Source: DALYJJ01 sp031969915 (GTDB taxonomy: Bacteria > Acidobacteriota > Terriglobia > Bryobacterales > Bryobacteraceae). Taken from it: a DNA stretch of 50,867 bases. Numbering within the stretch: position 1 is the first letter of the stretch; the number at the start of each line of letters is the position of its first letter. Made by a program: the position numbers and the translations under genes. Positions 50,304 through 50,867 of the stretch are shown in pieces. Under the pieces are notes generated by a model. It worked only from the letters and a program-made list of their open reading frames with translations. It searched no databases and was not told the DNA's origin. The stretch lies in contig DALYJJ010000034.1 of the NCBI GenBank assembly GCA_031969915.1, forward strand, positions 1 to 50,867. The letters run 5' to 3'.

Positions 50304-50867
50304 ATGCGATTCGGCATTAACACTTTCCTGTGGACCGCGCACTTCGGGCCGGAGCACCTTCCGCTGTTGGGCCCCATCAAGGAGCGCGGCTTCGATGGCG
50401 TCGAGATGTTCGTCTTCGATCCGGCCGGCGTGCCTGCATCGGCCATCCGCAAAGGTCTCGAGGCGGNNNNNNNNNNCGATGGGCTGTACGTTTTGCACCG
50501 CGCTCGGCCCGGGGGTGAGCCTGGCGGACGAGGACGCGGGCGTGCGCTCGAAGGCGCGGCAGCACATCGCCGACTGCGTGAAGGTGGTGGCGGAGGCGGG
50601 CAGCCGGCATCTGGCCGGCCCTGTGTACACGCCGCTCGGCGACAAGCCGGGCCGTCGCCGGACGGCGGAGGAATGGCAGCGCGTGGTCGAGGAGTTGCAA
50701 AAGCTCGGCGACACGCTCACCGCTCACGACGTGACCTTGTGCGTCGAACCGCTCAACCGTTTCGAGACCTACTTCCTGAACACCGCCGCGGATGCCGTGG
50801 CGCTGGCCGATGCCGTCGGCCATCCGAAGGTCGGCATCCTGTTCGACACCTTCCACGCGAATATTGA
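50304..50867 (+). CDS. Sugar phosphate isomerase/epimerase-like TIM barrel, partial and gapped
   Basis: The frame opens with MRFGINTFLWTAHFG and runs to the N gap at 50467-50476. After it, the matching protein sequence is in a different frame: MGCTFCTALGPGVSLADEDA from 50479, then RHLAGPVYTPLGDKPGRRRT, TLCVEPLNRFETYFLNTAAD, and VGILFDTFHANI at the window end. EPLNRFETYFLNT and FDTFHANI are hallmarks of xylose-isomerase-like epimerases such as D-tagatose/psicose 3-epimerase. The metal ligands include Glu in VEPLN and Asp in FDTFH. The gene probably continues intact; the frame change is explained if the true gap length is a multiple of three rather than ten. Confidence 0.8.
   Translation: MRFGINTFLWTAHFGPEHLPLLGPIKERGFDGVEMFVFDPAGVPASAIRKGLEAXXXXDGLYVLHRARPGGEPGGRGRGRALEGAAAHRRLREGGGGGGQPASGRPCVHAARRQAGPSPDGGGMAARGRGVAKARRHAHRSRRDLVRRTAQPFRDLLPEHRRGCRGAGRCRRPSEGRHPVRHLPREY
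50467..50476. other. Assembly gap of ten N
   Basis: Ten undetermined bases interrupt the epimerase gene. The number is a placeholder: the reading frame on the two sides is consistent only with a gap length divisible by three. Confidence 0.98.

Overview
The window is GC-rich DNA of a soil-type Acidobacteriota, most likely order Bryobacterales (Candidatus Solibacter relatives). The best markers are a secreted GH74-like protein ending in what I recognise as the Solibacter C-terminal domain (minus strand, 27997-30909), a VWFA-related protein of the acidobacterial type (13213-14850), and a DUF1549/DUF1553 plus DUF1501 pair (46680-50265) of the kind shared by Acidobacteriota and Planctomycetota. 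No rRNA, tRNA, CRISPR array, transposase or phage gene was seen. A run of ten N at 50467-50476 marks a scaffold gap, so this is draft or metagenome-derived sequence. All identifications come from reading motifs; no database search was run.

Layout. 1-1224: a broken nucleotidyltransferase-like remnant and a secreted amidohydrolase. 1505-3292 (minus): an SGNH hydrolase and a stand-alone receiver protein whose phospho-acceptor Asp is replaced by Glu. 3596-10066 (plus): a multiheme electron-transfer cluster made of an OmcA/MtrC-type decaheme cytochrome, a DmsE/MtrA-type decaheme cytochrome, a large cysteine-free beta-barrel in the position of MtrB/PioB, and a four-domain tetraheme cytochrome. 10069-13152 (minus): a GT21/HpnI-like glycosyltransferase and threonyl-tRNA synthetase. 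13213-15385: VWFA protein and fasciclin protein, convergent around a shared hairpin. 15534-18029: two FtsX/MacB-type permeases without their ATPase. 18291-24717: a tightly coupled operon (GldA-like ATPase, GldF-like permease, GldG-like protein, DUF4340 protein, then PncB and a PncA-like hydrolase) behind a good sigma-70-type promoter.

24748-36493 holds two paralogous hybrid histidine kinases with extracytoplasmic solute-binding sensor domains, an Xre/RES toxin-antitoxin pair, the GH74-like protein, RidA, a NYN/LOTUS RNA-binding protein, a B12-binding mutase subunit and L-2-hydroxyglutarate oxidase. 36543-46668 (minus): creatininase-like protein, metzincin-like protein, APC permease, secreted histidine phosphatase, M16 peptidase, DinB-like protein, a DnaC/IstB-like ATPase coupled to a biotin carrier and biotin carboxylase, and a membrane protein. 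46680-50265 (minus): DUF1501 and DUF1549/DUF1553. 50304 to the end: a sugar-isomerase-like gene interrupted by the gap.

The most exciting system is 3596-10066. In the order periplasmic decaheme, barrel, surface decaheme, these genes look like a complete trans-outer-membrane electron conduit (24 hemes in the first two cytochromes plus the tetraheme), with an unusual non-lipoprotein surface cytochrome and an added tetraheme protein with a repeated WNHxPxM motif. A second theme is NAD: a nicotinamide salvage pair lies about 2.6 kb from a RES toxin, a family known to destroy NAD+.
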